Below are positions 1 to 7,743 of a DNA stretch of 64,000 bases, piece after piece. Position 1 is the stretch's first letter, and every line of letters starts with the position of its first letter. Source of the DNA: Mesorhizobium sp. C432A (GTDB lineage Bacteria > Pseudomonadota > Alphaproteobacteria > Rhizobiales > Rhizobiaceae); the NCBI RefSeq assembly GCF_030323145.1, contig NZ_CP100470.1:5373001-5437000 (forward strand), given 5' to 3'. The notes under the pieces were generated by a model. That model did no database searches. It saw only the letters and a list, made by a program, of their open reading frames with translations, and was not told where the DNA came from. Made by a program: the position numbers and the translations under genes.

Positions 1-54
1 AAAGCTCCCTGACGACGGCAATGTCCGCGCGAAGACGACGCCGAGGCGGATAGA

Positions 55-435
55 CTATTCCCGATATTCGCTGACTTCGACCAAATTGCTGTCCGGATCG
101 CGGAAATAGACCGACATCATCTTACCGCGGGCGCCGGTGCGCTCGACCGGGCCGACTTCGATGGCAACGCCGTTGGCTTCCAGACTGGCGCAAATCTCGG
201 CAAGCGGCCTTGCGGCGATCAGGCAGAAATCGCCGGACCCAGGCATCGGCGTCTTGGCTTTCGGTTCAAAAGTGTGCGTTGCCTGATGCAGATTGATCTT
301 CTGCGATCCGAACAGCAACGCCGTCGGCCGGTTCGGCTCGTCGAGGCGCTTGAGGCCAAGCACCCGCTGGTAGAAGGCGCAGCTGTCCTCCAGCGAGCGG
401 ACCGTCAGCACGAAATGATCGATGCCGGCGATCAT
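55..435 (-). CDS. VOC (glyoxalase-like) family protein
   Basis: A 126-residue single-domain protein of the vicinal oxygen chelate superfamily (glyoxalase I, fosfomycin resistance, extradiol dioxygenases). The first beta strand, GIDHFVLTVRSLEDSCAFY, carries the usual ligand His at residue 7, and the C-terminal FRDPDSNLVEV holds the family's RDPDxNxxE signature with a ligand Glu. These features fit a dimeric metal-dependent enzyme or binding protein, but the substrate cannot be read from the sequence. It begins 11 bp downstream of pyrE on the same strand with an AGGGGAC ribosome-binding run before the ATG, so it is probably the last gene of the rpoZ-rsh-pyrE run. A link to pyrimidine metabolism is not implied. 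Confidence 0.85.
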   Translation of the reverse strand: MIAGIDHFVLTVRSLEDSCAFYQRVLGLKRLDEPNRPTALLFGSQKINLHQATHTFEPKAKTPMPGSGDFCLIAARPLAEICASLEANGVAIEVGPVERTGARGKMMSVYFRDPDSNLVEVSEYRE

Positions 436-446
436 GGTGATGTCCC

Positions 447-1025
447 CTAAATGTTGCGGCTACCCGGCTTGATCGCCGGGATGGCGGCAAGTTCCGGCGG
501 CAGGCGGTCGGCGGGATAGGCCGGCACCTCATATTCGGCAAGCGCGATCAGCGGCACGCCGACATTGGTCTTGCCGGCCGAGCGGTCGATGATGCAGGCC
601 GCCGCCACGACCTCGGCGCCAATAGCGCGCAGGCAGTCGATGGTTTCGCGGATCGAAAGACCAGTGGTGACGATGTCCTCGACGATGACGACGCGCGAGC
701 CGGCAGCGATCTCAAAGCGGCGCAGCCTGAACTCGCCGCCTTCGCGCTCCACCCAGATTGCAGGCACACCGAGATGGCGCGACGTCTCATAGGCCGGGAT
801 CAGGCCGCCGATCGCCGGGCCGACGACGTAGTCGATCTTGCTCGGCACCGCCTTGCGGATCTTTTCGGCCAGCGCCTTGCAAAGCCGCTCGGTCTTGTCG
901 GCATGCATGAAGACGCGCGCCTTCTGCAGGAAGACCGGGCTGCGCAGACCCGACGTCAGGATGAAATGTCCCTCCAGAACAGCGCCCGCCTCGCGGAAAA
1001 TGCCCAGCACCTCGTCGGTATTCAT
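447..1025 (-). CDS. pyrE: orotate phosphoribosyltransferase
   Basis: A 192-residue enzyme joining orotate to PRPP to give OMP in de novo pyrimidine synthesis, in the cytoplasm. The type I phosphoribosyltransferase PRPP loop is [13 protein letters not shown] near residue 115, preceded by [17 protein letters not shown], a substrate-loop segment typical of PyrE. Three in-frame ATGs exist (first bases 1043, 1037, 1025). The one at 1025 is chosen because GGGGCGAG lies just upstream and it gives the usual MNTDEV start; the longer starts run into the heptamer array. It follows rsh on the same strand, separated by two unusual tandem arrays. Confidence 0.93.
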   Translation of the reverse strand: MNTDEVLGIFREAGAVLEGHFILTSGLRSPVFLQKARVFMHADKTERLCKALAEKIRKAVPSKIDYVVGPAIGGLIPAYETSRHLGVPAIWVEREGGEFRLRRFEIAAGSRVVIVEDIVTTGLSIRETIDCLRAIGAEVVAAACIIDRSAGKTNVGVPLIALAEYEVPAYPADRLPPELAAIPAIKPGSRNI

Positions 1026-1043
1026 AACTCGCCCCATGTCCAT

Positions 1044-1101
1044 GGTGAATGGTGAAATGGTGAAATGGTGAATGGTGAATGGTGAATGGTGAATGGTGAA
1101 T
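1044..1101 (+). repeat. heptamer tandem array A (GGTGAAT)
   Basis: Eight head-to-tail units read on the plus strand: six exact GGTGAAT heptamers and two GGTGAAAT octamers, the latter at 1051-1066. The array lies directly upstream of pyrE, between its start region and the second array. Confidence 0.95.
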
Positions 1102-1121
1102 GGTAGTGAGAGCGCCTTCTT

Positions 1122-1170
1122 TCACTATTCACTATTCACTATTCACTATTCACTATTCACTATTCACTAT
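1122..1170 (+). repeat. heptamer tandem array B (TCACTAT), inverted relative to array A
   Basis: Seven exact TCACTAT heptamers follow a 20-bp spacer after array A. The reverse complement is ATAGTGA, so the unit equals array A's GTGAAT core with A in place of G at one position. The two arrays can therefore pair as a long hairpin with one non-Watson-Crick position per 7 bp. The last codons and stop of rsh abut the distal end (1171-1185) and are themselves written in the repeat motif. Confidence 0.95.
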
Positions 1171-3402
1171 TCACCCATTCACACGCCGCGCATCGCTGAC
1201 GCTCGAATTATCCTTGAGCTGCGACAGCAGCCGGTTGAGGTGCTTCAGATCCCAGACTTCGAGATCGATCAGCATTTCGGTGAAGTCGGGCGCGGTGCGC
1301 ACCATCGACAGCGTATGAATGTTGGCGTCGTTGGAGGCAACGACCTGGGCGATATCGGCGAGCGAGCCCGGCGCGTTGATGGCGGTGACCGAGACGCGCG
1401 CCGGAAAGCGCTCCTTGGTCTGCTCGTCAATGTCCCAGCGCACGTCGATCCAGCGCTCCGGCTGGTCGTCGAAGGCCTGCAGCGCCGGCGACTGGATGGG
1501 ATAGATGGTGATGCCGGTGCCCGGCTGGACAATGCCGACGATGCGGTCGCCTGGCACGGCCCCTTCCGGCGCGAAACGCACCGGCAGGTCGCCGCGCACG
1601 CCGCGGATCGGCACCGCGCCATCGCGCGGCTGGTCCTTGTCCTTGCGCGCGGCTCGTGTGCCGGGCATCTGGAACAGCATGCCGGCGGCGTTGCGGATCT
1701 TCGACCAGCCCTCCTCGCGCTGCTTGGGGGCGCTGACGGTGACGCGCTCGTCCTTGTAGTCTGGGAAGACCGCCTTCATGACGTCGGTCGAGGCAAGTTC
1801 GCCGCGCCCGACCGAGGCCAGCACATCCTCGATGTCCTTGCGCGCCAGCCGGTGCAGCACCGGCTTCAGGCTTTCCTTGGTGAAGGTCTTGCCGGCGCGT
1901 TCGAAGGCGCGCTCGAGAATGCGGGCACCAAGACCTGAATATTGCTTGCGAATGGCGTTCTTGGTGGCGCGGCGGATGGCTGAGCGCGCCTTGCCGGTGA
2001 CCACCACCGACTCCCAGGCCGCCGGCGGCACTTGCGCCTTGGAGCGGATGATCTCGACCTCGTCGCCGTTCTTCAGTTCCGTCATTAGCGGCATGATGCG
2101 GCCGTTGACCTTGGCACCGACGCAGGTGTCGCCGACATCGGTGTGCACGGCATAGGCGAAGTCGATGGGCGTGGCGCCGCGCGGCAGCGCAATCAGCATG
2201 CCTTTCGGCGTGAAGCAGAATACCTGGTCCTGGAACAGCTCCAGCTTGGTATTTTCGAGGAAGTCTTCCGGGTTGTCGCCTTCTGCCAGTTGCTCGATGG
2301 TGCGCCGCAGCCAGGCATAGGCGTTGGTCTCCTTCGAGATCGCATGGGCGGCGCCGTTCGTCTTGCCGCCGGTGTCCTTGTAGATCGAATGGGCGGCGAC
2401 GCCATATTCGGCGATCTTGTTCATCTCGCGGGTGCGGATCTGCAGTTCGACGCGCTGGCGCGACGGGCCGACAATGGTGGTGTGGATCGAACGGTAGTCG
2501 TTCTGCTTGGGCGTAGAAATGTAATCCTTGAAGCGGCCAGGCACCATCGACCATGTGGTGTGGATGGCGCCGAGCGCGCGGTAACAGTCTTCGACGCTGT
2601 CGACGACGACGCGGAAGCCGAAAATGTCCGAGAGCTGCTCGAAGGACAGCGCCTTGGCCTCCATCTTGCGGAACACCGACCACGGCTTCTTCTGCCGGCT
2701 CTTCACCCCGGCATTGATGGCATGCTTCTCGAACAGCGCCGACAGCGCCTTTTCGATGTCGGTCAGCACACCCTTGTTGCGCTCGAATATCTCGGCAAGC
2801 CGCGCGGTGACGGCGCGGTAGGCTTCCGGATTGATGAAGCGGAAGGCGATCTCTTCCAGTTCCTCGCGCATGCCTTGCATGCCCATGCGCCCGGCCAGCG
2901 GCGCGTAGATGTCCATCGTCTCCTCGGCGATGCGCAGGCGCTTGGCCTCGGGCATGTGGTCGAGGGTGCGCATGTTGTGCAAACGGTCGGCGAGCTTGAC
3001 CAGCAGAACGCGGACATCCTCCGAGATGGCCAGCAACAGCTTGCGCAGGTTTTCCGCCTGCTCGGCCTTCTTGGAGACGAGATCGAGCTTCTTCAGCTTG
3101 GTCAGGCCTTCGACCAGCTTGCCCATTTCGGGGCCGAACAGATCGTCGATCTCGGCCCGCGTCGCGGTGGTGTCCTCGATCGTGTCATGCAGCAAGGCGA
3201 CGGCGATCGTCGCCTCGTCCATGTGCATTTCGGTGAGGATGGCGGCGACTTCGAGCGGATGCGAGAAATAGGGATCGCCGGAAGCGCGCTTCTGGTGGCC
3301 ATGCTTCTGCATGGCGTAGACATAGGCCTTGTTGAGCAGCGCCTCGTTGACGTCAGGCTTGTAGCGCGCGACGCGCTCGACAAGCTCATACTGACGCATC
3401 AT
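1171..3402 (-). CDS. rsh: bifunctional (p)ppGpp synthetase/hydrolase (RelA/SpoT homologue)
   Basis: A 743-residue full-length Rsh enzyme that makes and degrades (p)ppGpp in the stringent response. The N-terminal HD hydrolase domain has its metal-binding HD pair near residue 72 (ALLHDTIEDT). The synthetase domain contains RFKDYISTPKQNDYRSIHT around residues 290-310. A TGS domain follows (IDFAYAVHTDVGDTCVGAK, near 400-420), and a C-terminal ACT domain covers the last 80 residues. Alphaproteobacteria normally have one bifunctional Rsh, matching this length. It lies downstream of rpoZ, the common order. The final residues (VNG and stop) are written in the heptamer repeat sequence, suggesting the original terminus was replaced. 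Confidence 0.96.
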   Translation of the reverse strand: MMRQYELVERVARYKPDVNEALLNKAYVYAMQKHGHQKRASGDPYFSHPLEVAAILTEMHMDEATIAVALLHDTIEDTTATRAEIDDLFGPEMGKLVEGLTKLKKLDLVSKKAEQAENLRKLLLAISEDVRVLLVKLADRLHNMRTLDHMPEAKRLRIAEETMDIYAPLAGRMGMQGMREELEEIAFRFINPEAYRAVTARLAEIFERNKGVLTDIEKALSALFEKHAINAGVKSRQKKPWSVFRKMEAKALSFEQLSDIFGFRVVVDSVEDCYRALGAIHTTWSMVPGRFKDYISTPKQNDYRSIHTTIVGPSRQRVELQIRTREMNKIAEYGVAAHSIYKDTGGKTNGAAHAISKETNAYAWLRRTIEQLAEGDNPEDFLENTKLELFQDQVFCFTPKGMLIALPRGATPIDFAYAVHTDVGDTCVGAKVNGRIMPLMTELKNGDEVEIIRSKAQVPPAAWESVVVTGKARSAIRRATKNAIRKQYSGLGARILERAFERAGKTFTKESLKPVLHRLARKDIEDVLASVGRGELASTDVMKAVFPDYKDERVTVSAPKQREEGWSKIRNAAGMLFQMPGTRAARKDKDQPRDGAVPIRGVRGDLPVRFAPEGAVPGDRIVGIVQPGTGITIYPIQSPALQAFDDQPERWIDVRWDIDEQTKERFPARVSVTAINAPGSLADIAQVVASNDANIHTLSMVRTAPDFTEMLIDLEVWDLKHLNRLLSQLKDNSSVSDARRVNG

Positions 3403-3431
3403 GGGCGGGTTCTCACGGTGCTGAAATGATT

Positions 3432-3459
3432 GATGCGCCGCACTGATGTACGGCGCATC
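3432..3459 (-). terminator. intercistronic hairpin between rpoZ and rsh
   Basis: A perfect 9-bp stem (GATGCGCCG with CGGCGCATC) closes a 10-base loop, about 70 bp after the rpoZ stop and 30 bp before the rsh start. No U tract follows on the minus strand, so it may be a processing or attenuating hairpin rather than a full terminator. Confidence 0.5.
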
Positions 3460-3529
3460 TCATAGATAGCCACGAAACTCACGGGACGGAAGTGCCGGAA
3501 CCATATTCCCGGCAGGTCCAGGGCAGCGA

Positions 3530-3931
3530 TTAGTAGTCGTCGCTCTTTTCCGGGGGAACCAGGCCCTCGATGCCGGCCAAAAGGTCTTCCTCGGTCATGC
3601 GATCGAAGGTGACGTTTTCTTCGGCGTCGTCGGCATCGGTAGCTGCAACTGCGTTGCCGGTCTGGTCGGCGATCGCCTCGCCGTCGGCCTCGGGCTCGTC
3701 GACCTCGACATGCTTCTGCAGCGAGTGGATCAGATCTTCCTTGAGGTCGTCGGGCGACAGCGTCTCGTCGGCGATCTCGCGCAGCGCTACGACCGGGTTC
3801 TTGTCGTTGTCGCGGGGCACGGTGATCGGCGCGCCCTGGCTGATCTGGCGGGCACGGTGGCCGGCGAGCAGCACGAGCTCGAAGCGGTTGTCGACCTTGT
3901 CGATGCAGTCTTCAACGGTTACGCGGGCCAT
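3530..3931 (-). CDS. rpoZ: RNA polymerase omega subunit
   Basis: A 133-residue omega subunit that helps fold and assemble the beta' subunit and mediates ppGpp effects on polymerase. The N-terminal half [20 protein letters not shown] and the [11 protein letters not shown] segment with [10 protein letters not shown] are the diagnostic omega core. The C-terminal 60 residues are an acidic tail of the kind seen in rhizobial omegas. It is the first gene of a minus-strand run rpoZ-rsh-pyrE, an arrangement that puts a ppGpp-sensing polymerase subunit beside the ppGpp enzyme. Confidence 0.96.
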   Translation of the reverse strand: MARVTVEDCIDKVDNRFELVLLAGHRARQISQGAPITVPRDNDKNPVVALREIADETLSPDDLKEDLIHSLQKHVEVDEPEADGEAIADQTGNAVAATDADDAEENVTFDRMTEEDLLAGIEGLVPPEKSDDY

Positions 3932-4261
3932 TGATTGCCCCTTTCATGCCTGGATTTGATGGAAAACAGGCGCGGTCCATAACCCGAACGCCGCCAAAAT
4001 ACAAGCATTATGGCGCCGTGGCCCCATCGGCTGGCGAATGCCAGTCTCTGGCGCCGGTGAATGCCTTGCCGGCAAAGCCCGCCTACCGGCGACGACACGG
4101 CTCCGATCACAATTGCTTGCAGTGCGCCCCGGCACCCTTGGATTGCCGCAAAACTGGCGCTATCTCGGTTGACGATAGGTCAGCCGGTTTATTTACGAGC
4201 CGAGCGATATAACGACCCATTTCGATTAGTCCGCCACCTATTTCGAAAAAGGAATATTGCC
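3932..4261. promoter_or_regulatory. divergent intergenic region rpoZ / NYN gene (330 bp)
   Basis: This region must hold the promoters for rpoZ (minus) and the NYN gene (plus). A weak plus-strand candidate is TTGACG at 4169-4174 with TATTTA at 4190-4195 (15-base spacer). The ribosome-binding site AAGGAA for the NYN gene lies at 4249-4254. No further gene is seen. Confidence 0.4.
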
Positions 4262-4843
4262 ATGTTCGACCCCCGTGAAAAAATCGCTCTATTCATAGAC
4301 GGCGCCAATCTCTACGCCACCTCGCGCGCACTCGGCTTCGACATAGACTACCGCAAACTGCTGTCCAGCTTCCAGAAGCGCGGCTATCTGCTGCGGGCCT
4401 ATTACTACACCGCTCTGGTCGAGGATCAGGAATACTCTTCGATCCGTCCCTTGATCGACTGGCTCGACTACAATGGCTTCAAGGTGGTGACCAAGCCGGC
4501 CAAGGAGTTCACCGACTCGACCGGCCGCCGCAAGATCAAGGGCAATATGGACATCGAACTGACCGTCGATGCGCTCGAACTTGCCGATGTCGTCGACCAC
4601 TATGTCATCTTCTCCGGCGACGGCGATTTCCGCACACTGGTCGAAGCGCTGCAGCGGCGCGGCCGCAAGGTCTCGATCGTCTCGACCATGGCCTCGCAAC
4701 CGCCGATGATCTCGGACGATCTGCGCCGCCAGGCCGACCATTTCATCGATTTGACCTCGCTGAAGAACGAGGTCGGCCGCGATCCCTCCGAACGGCCGGT
4801 GCGCAGGCCCGAGCCGGCCGAAGTCGAAGAGGAAGACTATTGA
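4262..4843 (+). CDS. NYN domain (LabA-like/DUF88) protein
   Basis: A 193-residue protein that is essentially one NYN (PIN-like) domain, a fold of metal-dependent RNases. The acidic active-site residues are visible in LFIDGANLYA (about residues 10-19), KGNMDIELTVDAL (about 98-110) and VIFSGDGDFRTLVEAL (about 119-134). The ATG at 4262 is preferred over an upstream in-frame start at 4061 because AAGGAA precedes it by 7 bases and the fold begins immediately after. An acidic tail (EPAEVEEEDY) ends it. Its stop overlaps the start of the downstream uracil-DNA glycosylase, so the two are translationally coupled. The RNA target is unknown. Confidence 0.85.
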   Translation: MFDPREKIALFIDGANLYATSRALGFDIDYRKLLSSFQKRGYLLRAYYYTALVEDQEYSSIRPLIDWLDYNGFKVVTKPAKEFTDSTGRRKIKGNMDIELTVDALELADVVDHYVIFSGDGDFRTLVEALQRRGRKVSIVSTMASQPPMISDDLRRQADHFIDLTSLKNEVGRDPSERPVRRPEPAEVEEEDY

Positions 4844-5505
4844 CGGCGGCGGCCTTGGAGGCCGCTCCCGAACCCGACCGCGACTGCCCCCTCTGCCCAC
4901 GCCTGCATGATTTCATCTCAGACTGGCGACGGCGCGAGCCGTCGTGGTTCAACGCGCCGGTGCCGACCTTCCTGCCGCCTGATGGCGAGGACGCCGTCGA
5001 GCTGCTGATCGTCGGGCTGGCGCCCGGCCTGCGCGGCGCCAACCGCACCGGGCGACCGTTCACCGGCGACTATGCCGGCGACCTGCTCTACTCAACGATG
5101 ATCGCTCACGGTCTTGCCCGCGGCGAGTTCAAGGCGCGGCCGGATGACGGGCTCGAACTGATCGGCACCGCGATCACCAATGCGGTGCGCTGCGTGCCGC
5201 CGGAGAACAAGCCGGTCGGCGCCGAGATCTCCACTTGCCGCAGCTTTCTGGTGCCGACGATCGCGCGCTTTCCAAAATTGCGCGCCGTGCTGGCGCTGGG
5301 CTCGATCGCCCACCAGTCGACCGTCAGGGCGCTCGGTCAGCGCGTCGCTGCCTATCCGTTCAAGCACGGCGGTCGGTTGCCGGCCGGCGGCGTCACGCTG
5401 TTTTCCAGCTATCATTGCTCGCGCTACAACACCAACACTGGGGTGCTGACCGAAGCGATGTTCGTCAAGGTATTCAGCGAGATCGCGTCGTTCCTGCGGA
5501 ACTAG
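4840..5505 (+). CDS. uracil-DNA glycosylase, family 5 (UDGb type)
   Basis: A 221-residue glycosylase that removes uracil and possibly other deaminated bases from DNA. Family 5 features are GLAPGLRGANRTGRPFTGD (about residues 58-76) and the C-terminal SSYHCSRYNTNTGVLT loop. Four cysteines suited to an iron-sulfur cluster are present: CPLC near residue 18, AVRCVPP near 117 and TCRSFL near 132. Translation appears to start at TTG 4840, sharing bases with the TGA of the NYN gene. The close coupling to an NYN nuclease-fold protein suggests both act in nucleic-acid maintenance; this is inference. Confidence 0.85.
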   Translation: MTAAALEAAPEPDRDCPLCPRLHDFISDWRRREPSWFNAPVPTFLPPDGEDAVELLIVGLAPGLRGANRTGRPFTGDYAGDLLYSTMIAHGLARGEFKARPDDGLELIGTAITNAVRCVPPENKPVGAEISTCRSFLVPTIARFPKLRAVLALGSIAHQSTVRALGQRVAAYPFKHGGRLPAGGVTLFSSYHCSRYNTNTGVLTEAMFVKVFSEIASFLRN

Positions 5506-5515
5506 ACGCTGCCTC

Positions 5516-5985
5516 TCAAAATCCCTCGAGCACGATCTTGCCCTTGGCCTTGCCGGTCTCGATCAGCGCATGGGCGCGCTTCAGATTGGCGGCATTGATT
5601 GGGCCGAACGTCTCGCCCAGCCTGGTGGGGATGGTGCCGGCGTCGACAAGGCGCGCCAGTTCGTTGAGATGTTCGCCCTGCGCGGCCATATCGGGCGTTT
5701 CATACAGCGAGCGGGTGAACATCGGCTCCCAGTGGACCGAAACGCTCTTGCGACCCAGTCGCGGGTTTCGGGCCGCGATGCGGTGGCGATCACCGTCAGA
5801 TCGGTCAGCTGGCGCGCGAGCTGGACCGCGATCGACCCGACGCCGCCGGCGCCGCCGACGATCAGGATGGTGTTCGCGGCGCCGATGACTAGCTTCTTCA
5901 CATCGAGGCGGTCGAACAGCGCCTCAAAGGCGGTGATCGCCGTCGTCGGGAGTGCTGCCGCCTGCGCATAGCCGAGCGAGCCAGA
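5516..5985 (-). pseudogene. remnant of zinc-type quinone reductase/alcohol dehydrogenase
   Basis: Two pieces of one medium-chain dehydrogenase are seen. The upstream piece (about 5985 to 5770) reads [20 protein letters not shown] through the nucleotide-binding [18 protein letters not shown] to [12 protein letters not shown]. The downstream piece (5722 to 5516) is the family C-terminus ending AHALIETGKAKGKIVLEGF. Roughly 100 internal residues are deleted between RDWV and [10 protein letters not shown] with a change of frame, and the N-terminal catalytic domain is absent. The gene cannot make an active enzyme. It abuts an HxlR regulator remnant pointing away. Confidence 0.8.
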
Positions 5986-6143
5986 CTGGGCTCATCGCCC
6001 GCAAGGTCTATGCGCAGATGCCGCCGAAGGTCGAGTACAGCCCGACGCCTCGTGGCCGAAGCCTGGAGCCCGTGATCACCGTGCTGAAGGTCTGGGGCGA
6101 TGCGAATGTGACGCTGGCGCCGGAGGTTTCCCAGGCCGCTTGA
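5985..6143 (+). pseudogene. C-terminal fragment of an HxlR-family regulator
   Basis: The frame reads [20 protein letters not shown] followed by PRGRSLEPVITVLKVWGD, the recognition-helix/wing end of the HxlR winged-helix family (GLI.R.VY...PP.VEY.LTP.GRSL.P.L). The N-terminal half, including the start codon, is missing and the frame runs back into the dehydrogenase remnant. HxlR regulators are often divergent from such quinone reductases, so one deletion probably joined the 3' halves of both genes. Confidence 0.75.
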
Positions 6144-6180
6144 AGCCGAGGCGTGGCAACCGCTTGCGTTGGTCCGGCCC

Positions 6181-6669
6181 TCACACCGGCAGCAGCGCGT
6201 CCGGCTTCACGTCCGATATCGACGCATAGGTGTGCGTTTCCCTGACACCCGGCAGCGGCAGGATCACGCGCTTCAAAAAATCCTGATAGGCGGCCATTTC
6301 CGAAATGCGCGCTTTCACCAGATAGTCGAAGCCGCCCACGACCATATGGCACTCCAGCACTTCGGGGGCCTTTGCTACCGCTTCGGCGAAACGGTCGAAC
6401 ACATGCGGCGCCGCCTGGTCGAGCCTGACTTCGATGAAGACGAGCGTGCCGCGGCCGATCTTTTGCGGATTGAGCACGGCCCGGACCGCGGTGATGAAAC
6501 CCTCACGGAAAAGGCGCTTCACGCGCTGGCTGGTGCCGGTCGGCGACAGGCCGACACGGGCTGCTAGGTCAAGCGTCGTGCGACGCCCGTCCTCCTGCAG
6601 CAACCGAAGCAGGCTGCGATCGATGGCGTCGAGCTGATCGGATTCATGATTCACGTTTGCAGCGCCCAT
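6181..6669 (-). CDS. Lrp/AsnC family transcriptional regulator
   Basis: A 162-residue regulator with an N-terminal helix-turn-helix (LDAIDRSLLRLLQEDGRRTT followed by ARVGLSPTGTSQRVKRL, residues about 12-50) and a C-terminal RAM ligand-binding domain with the typical VVGGFDYLVKARI segment near residue 110. Such proteins form octamers and respond to amino acids. It is divergent from an EamA-type exporter with a 132-bp gap, so regulation of that transporter is the natural guess. The effector is not readable. Confidence 0.93.
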   Translation of the reverse strand: MGAANVNHESDQLDAIDRSLLRLLQEDGRRTTLDLAARVGLSPTGTSQRVKRLFREGFITAVRAVLNPQKIGRGTLVFIEVRLDQAAPHVFDRFAEAVAKAPEVLECHMVVGGFDYLVKARISEMAAYQDFLKRVILPLPGVRETHTYASISDVKPDALLPV

Positions 6670-6695
6670 ATCGCGTGACTTTCACTTCCACATTG

Positions 6696-6746
6696 CGAAA
6701 ACAGCATATTTTGACGCACCATTTTCGACAATAGGCTGCGTTTTCA
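6696..6746. promoter_or_regulatory. imperfect dyad in the Lrp/EamA divergent promoter region
   Basis: TTGCGAAAACAGC and, in inverted orientation, GCTGCGTTTTCAA lie about 30 bp apart in an AT-rich 132-bp gap. The imperfect symmetry and position between a regulator and its divergent neighbour fit an Lrp-type operator. This is suggestive only. Confidence 0.3.
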
Positions 6747-6801
6747 ACGAAAGCCGTCTGGAGGAAGTACCCTTCCGCTGGCAGGATCGAGCGGGACAAG
6801 A

Positions 6802-7707
6802 ATGCGCGTGACAGAGGACCGAAACACGAAGCCGGCAATCCTTGCTGGCCTGGCCATGATCGGCATCTACGCCGTGCAGTTCGTCGCCGCCCGCTTCAGC
6901 CTGCGGGAACATCTGACCGCGACCGATTTGGCAACGTTGCGCTTTGCCGGCGCCGGCATGGTCATGCTGCTGGTCGTCTGGAGAAACGGCCGGGCGACTG
7001 GCAAGGCATTGGGCTGGAGGCGTGCCTTGACGCTGGCGGCACTGGCCGGACTGCCCTACCCTATCATCATCAATTGGGGACTGACCTATGCGCCGGCAGC
7101 GCATGGTGCCGCACTTTGCCCTGCCTCGATCGTGTTCTTCTCATTCGTGCTGTCGCGCATCGCCACGAGGGAGAAAACCTCGCGCCAGCGAACCATCGGC
7201 GTCGCAGCCATCATCGCCGGGCTGATCCTGTTCATTGCACCCGTGCGCACTGGCGGCGGCATGAAGGATGTCCTCTTCGGCGATCTTCTGTTCGTCGGAT
7301 CCGGCGCGATGTTTGCCACCTATGCCGTTCTCGTGCGGCGCTGGCGCGTCGATCCGGTTGCGGCGACCGCAACGGTGGTGCTGCTGTCATGCGTGCCGCT
7401 GCCGTTGCTCTATTTCTTTGCCCCAAGCGGCCTCCGCGCGGCATCAGTGGCCGAGATTGCCAGCCAGATCGTCATTCAAGGGTTTTTGGCAGGTGCGGCC
7501 GCCATGTTCCTGTACACCTATATCGTCCGGCAGCTGGGGTCGCAGGCGGCATCGCTGTTCATGCCATGCGTGCCGATCGCAACCGTGCTGATCGCGATGA
7601 CGGTGCTCGGCGAGACGCCGACCGGCGCCCAGTTCGCCGCCGTACTGATCATGGCCGCGGGGATGGCTTTTTCGGCTCTTTCCAGGCCTGTTCCCAAGCC
7701 TGCGTAA
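6802..7707 (+). CDS. EamA/DMT-superfamily transporter
   Basis: A 301-residue inner-membrane protein with about ten hydrophobic segments in two repeated halves, the DMT/RhaT-type fold. Examples are ILAGLAMIGIYAVQFVAARF at the N-terminus, IVFFSFVLSRIATR near residue 110 and AAVLIMAAGMAFSALS at the end. Members export metabolites or amino acids; the substrate cannot be assigned. The ATG at 6802 leaves a short charged leader before the first membrane helix. It is divergent from the Lrp-type regulator. Confidence 0.9.
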   Translation: MRVTEDRNTKPAILAGLAMIGIYAVQFVAARFSLREHLTATDLATLRFAGAGMVMLLVVWRNGRATGKALGWRRALTLAALAGLPYPIIINWGLTYAPAAHGAALCPASIVFFSFVLSRIATREKTSRQRTIGVAAIIAGLILFIAPVRTGGGMKDVLFGDLLFVGSGAMFATYAVLVRRWRVDPVAATATVVLLSCVPLPLLYFFAPSGLRAASVAEIASQIVIQGFLAGAAAMFLYTYIVRQLGSQAASLFMPCVPIATVLIAMTVLGETPTGAQFAAVLIMAAGMAFSALSRPVPKPA

Positions 7708-7743
7708 GACTGCGGATGCCAAACTCAAGGCCAGCTGATTCGT

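Noticed and set aside
1044-1170. Heptamer arrays considered as a CRISPR array
   Set aside because: Units are 7 bp, contiguous and lack spacers; no cas genes are present.
2143-3429. Plus-strand frame of 428 residues opposite rsh
   Set aside because: Histidine/arginine/valine-rich shadow of rsh with no family signature.
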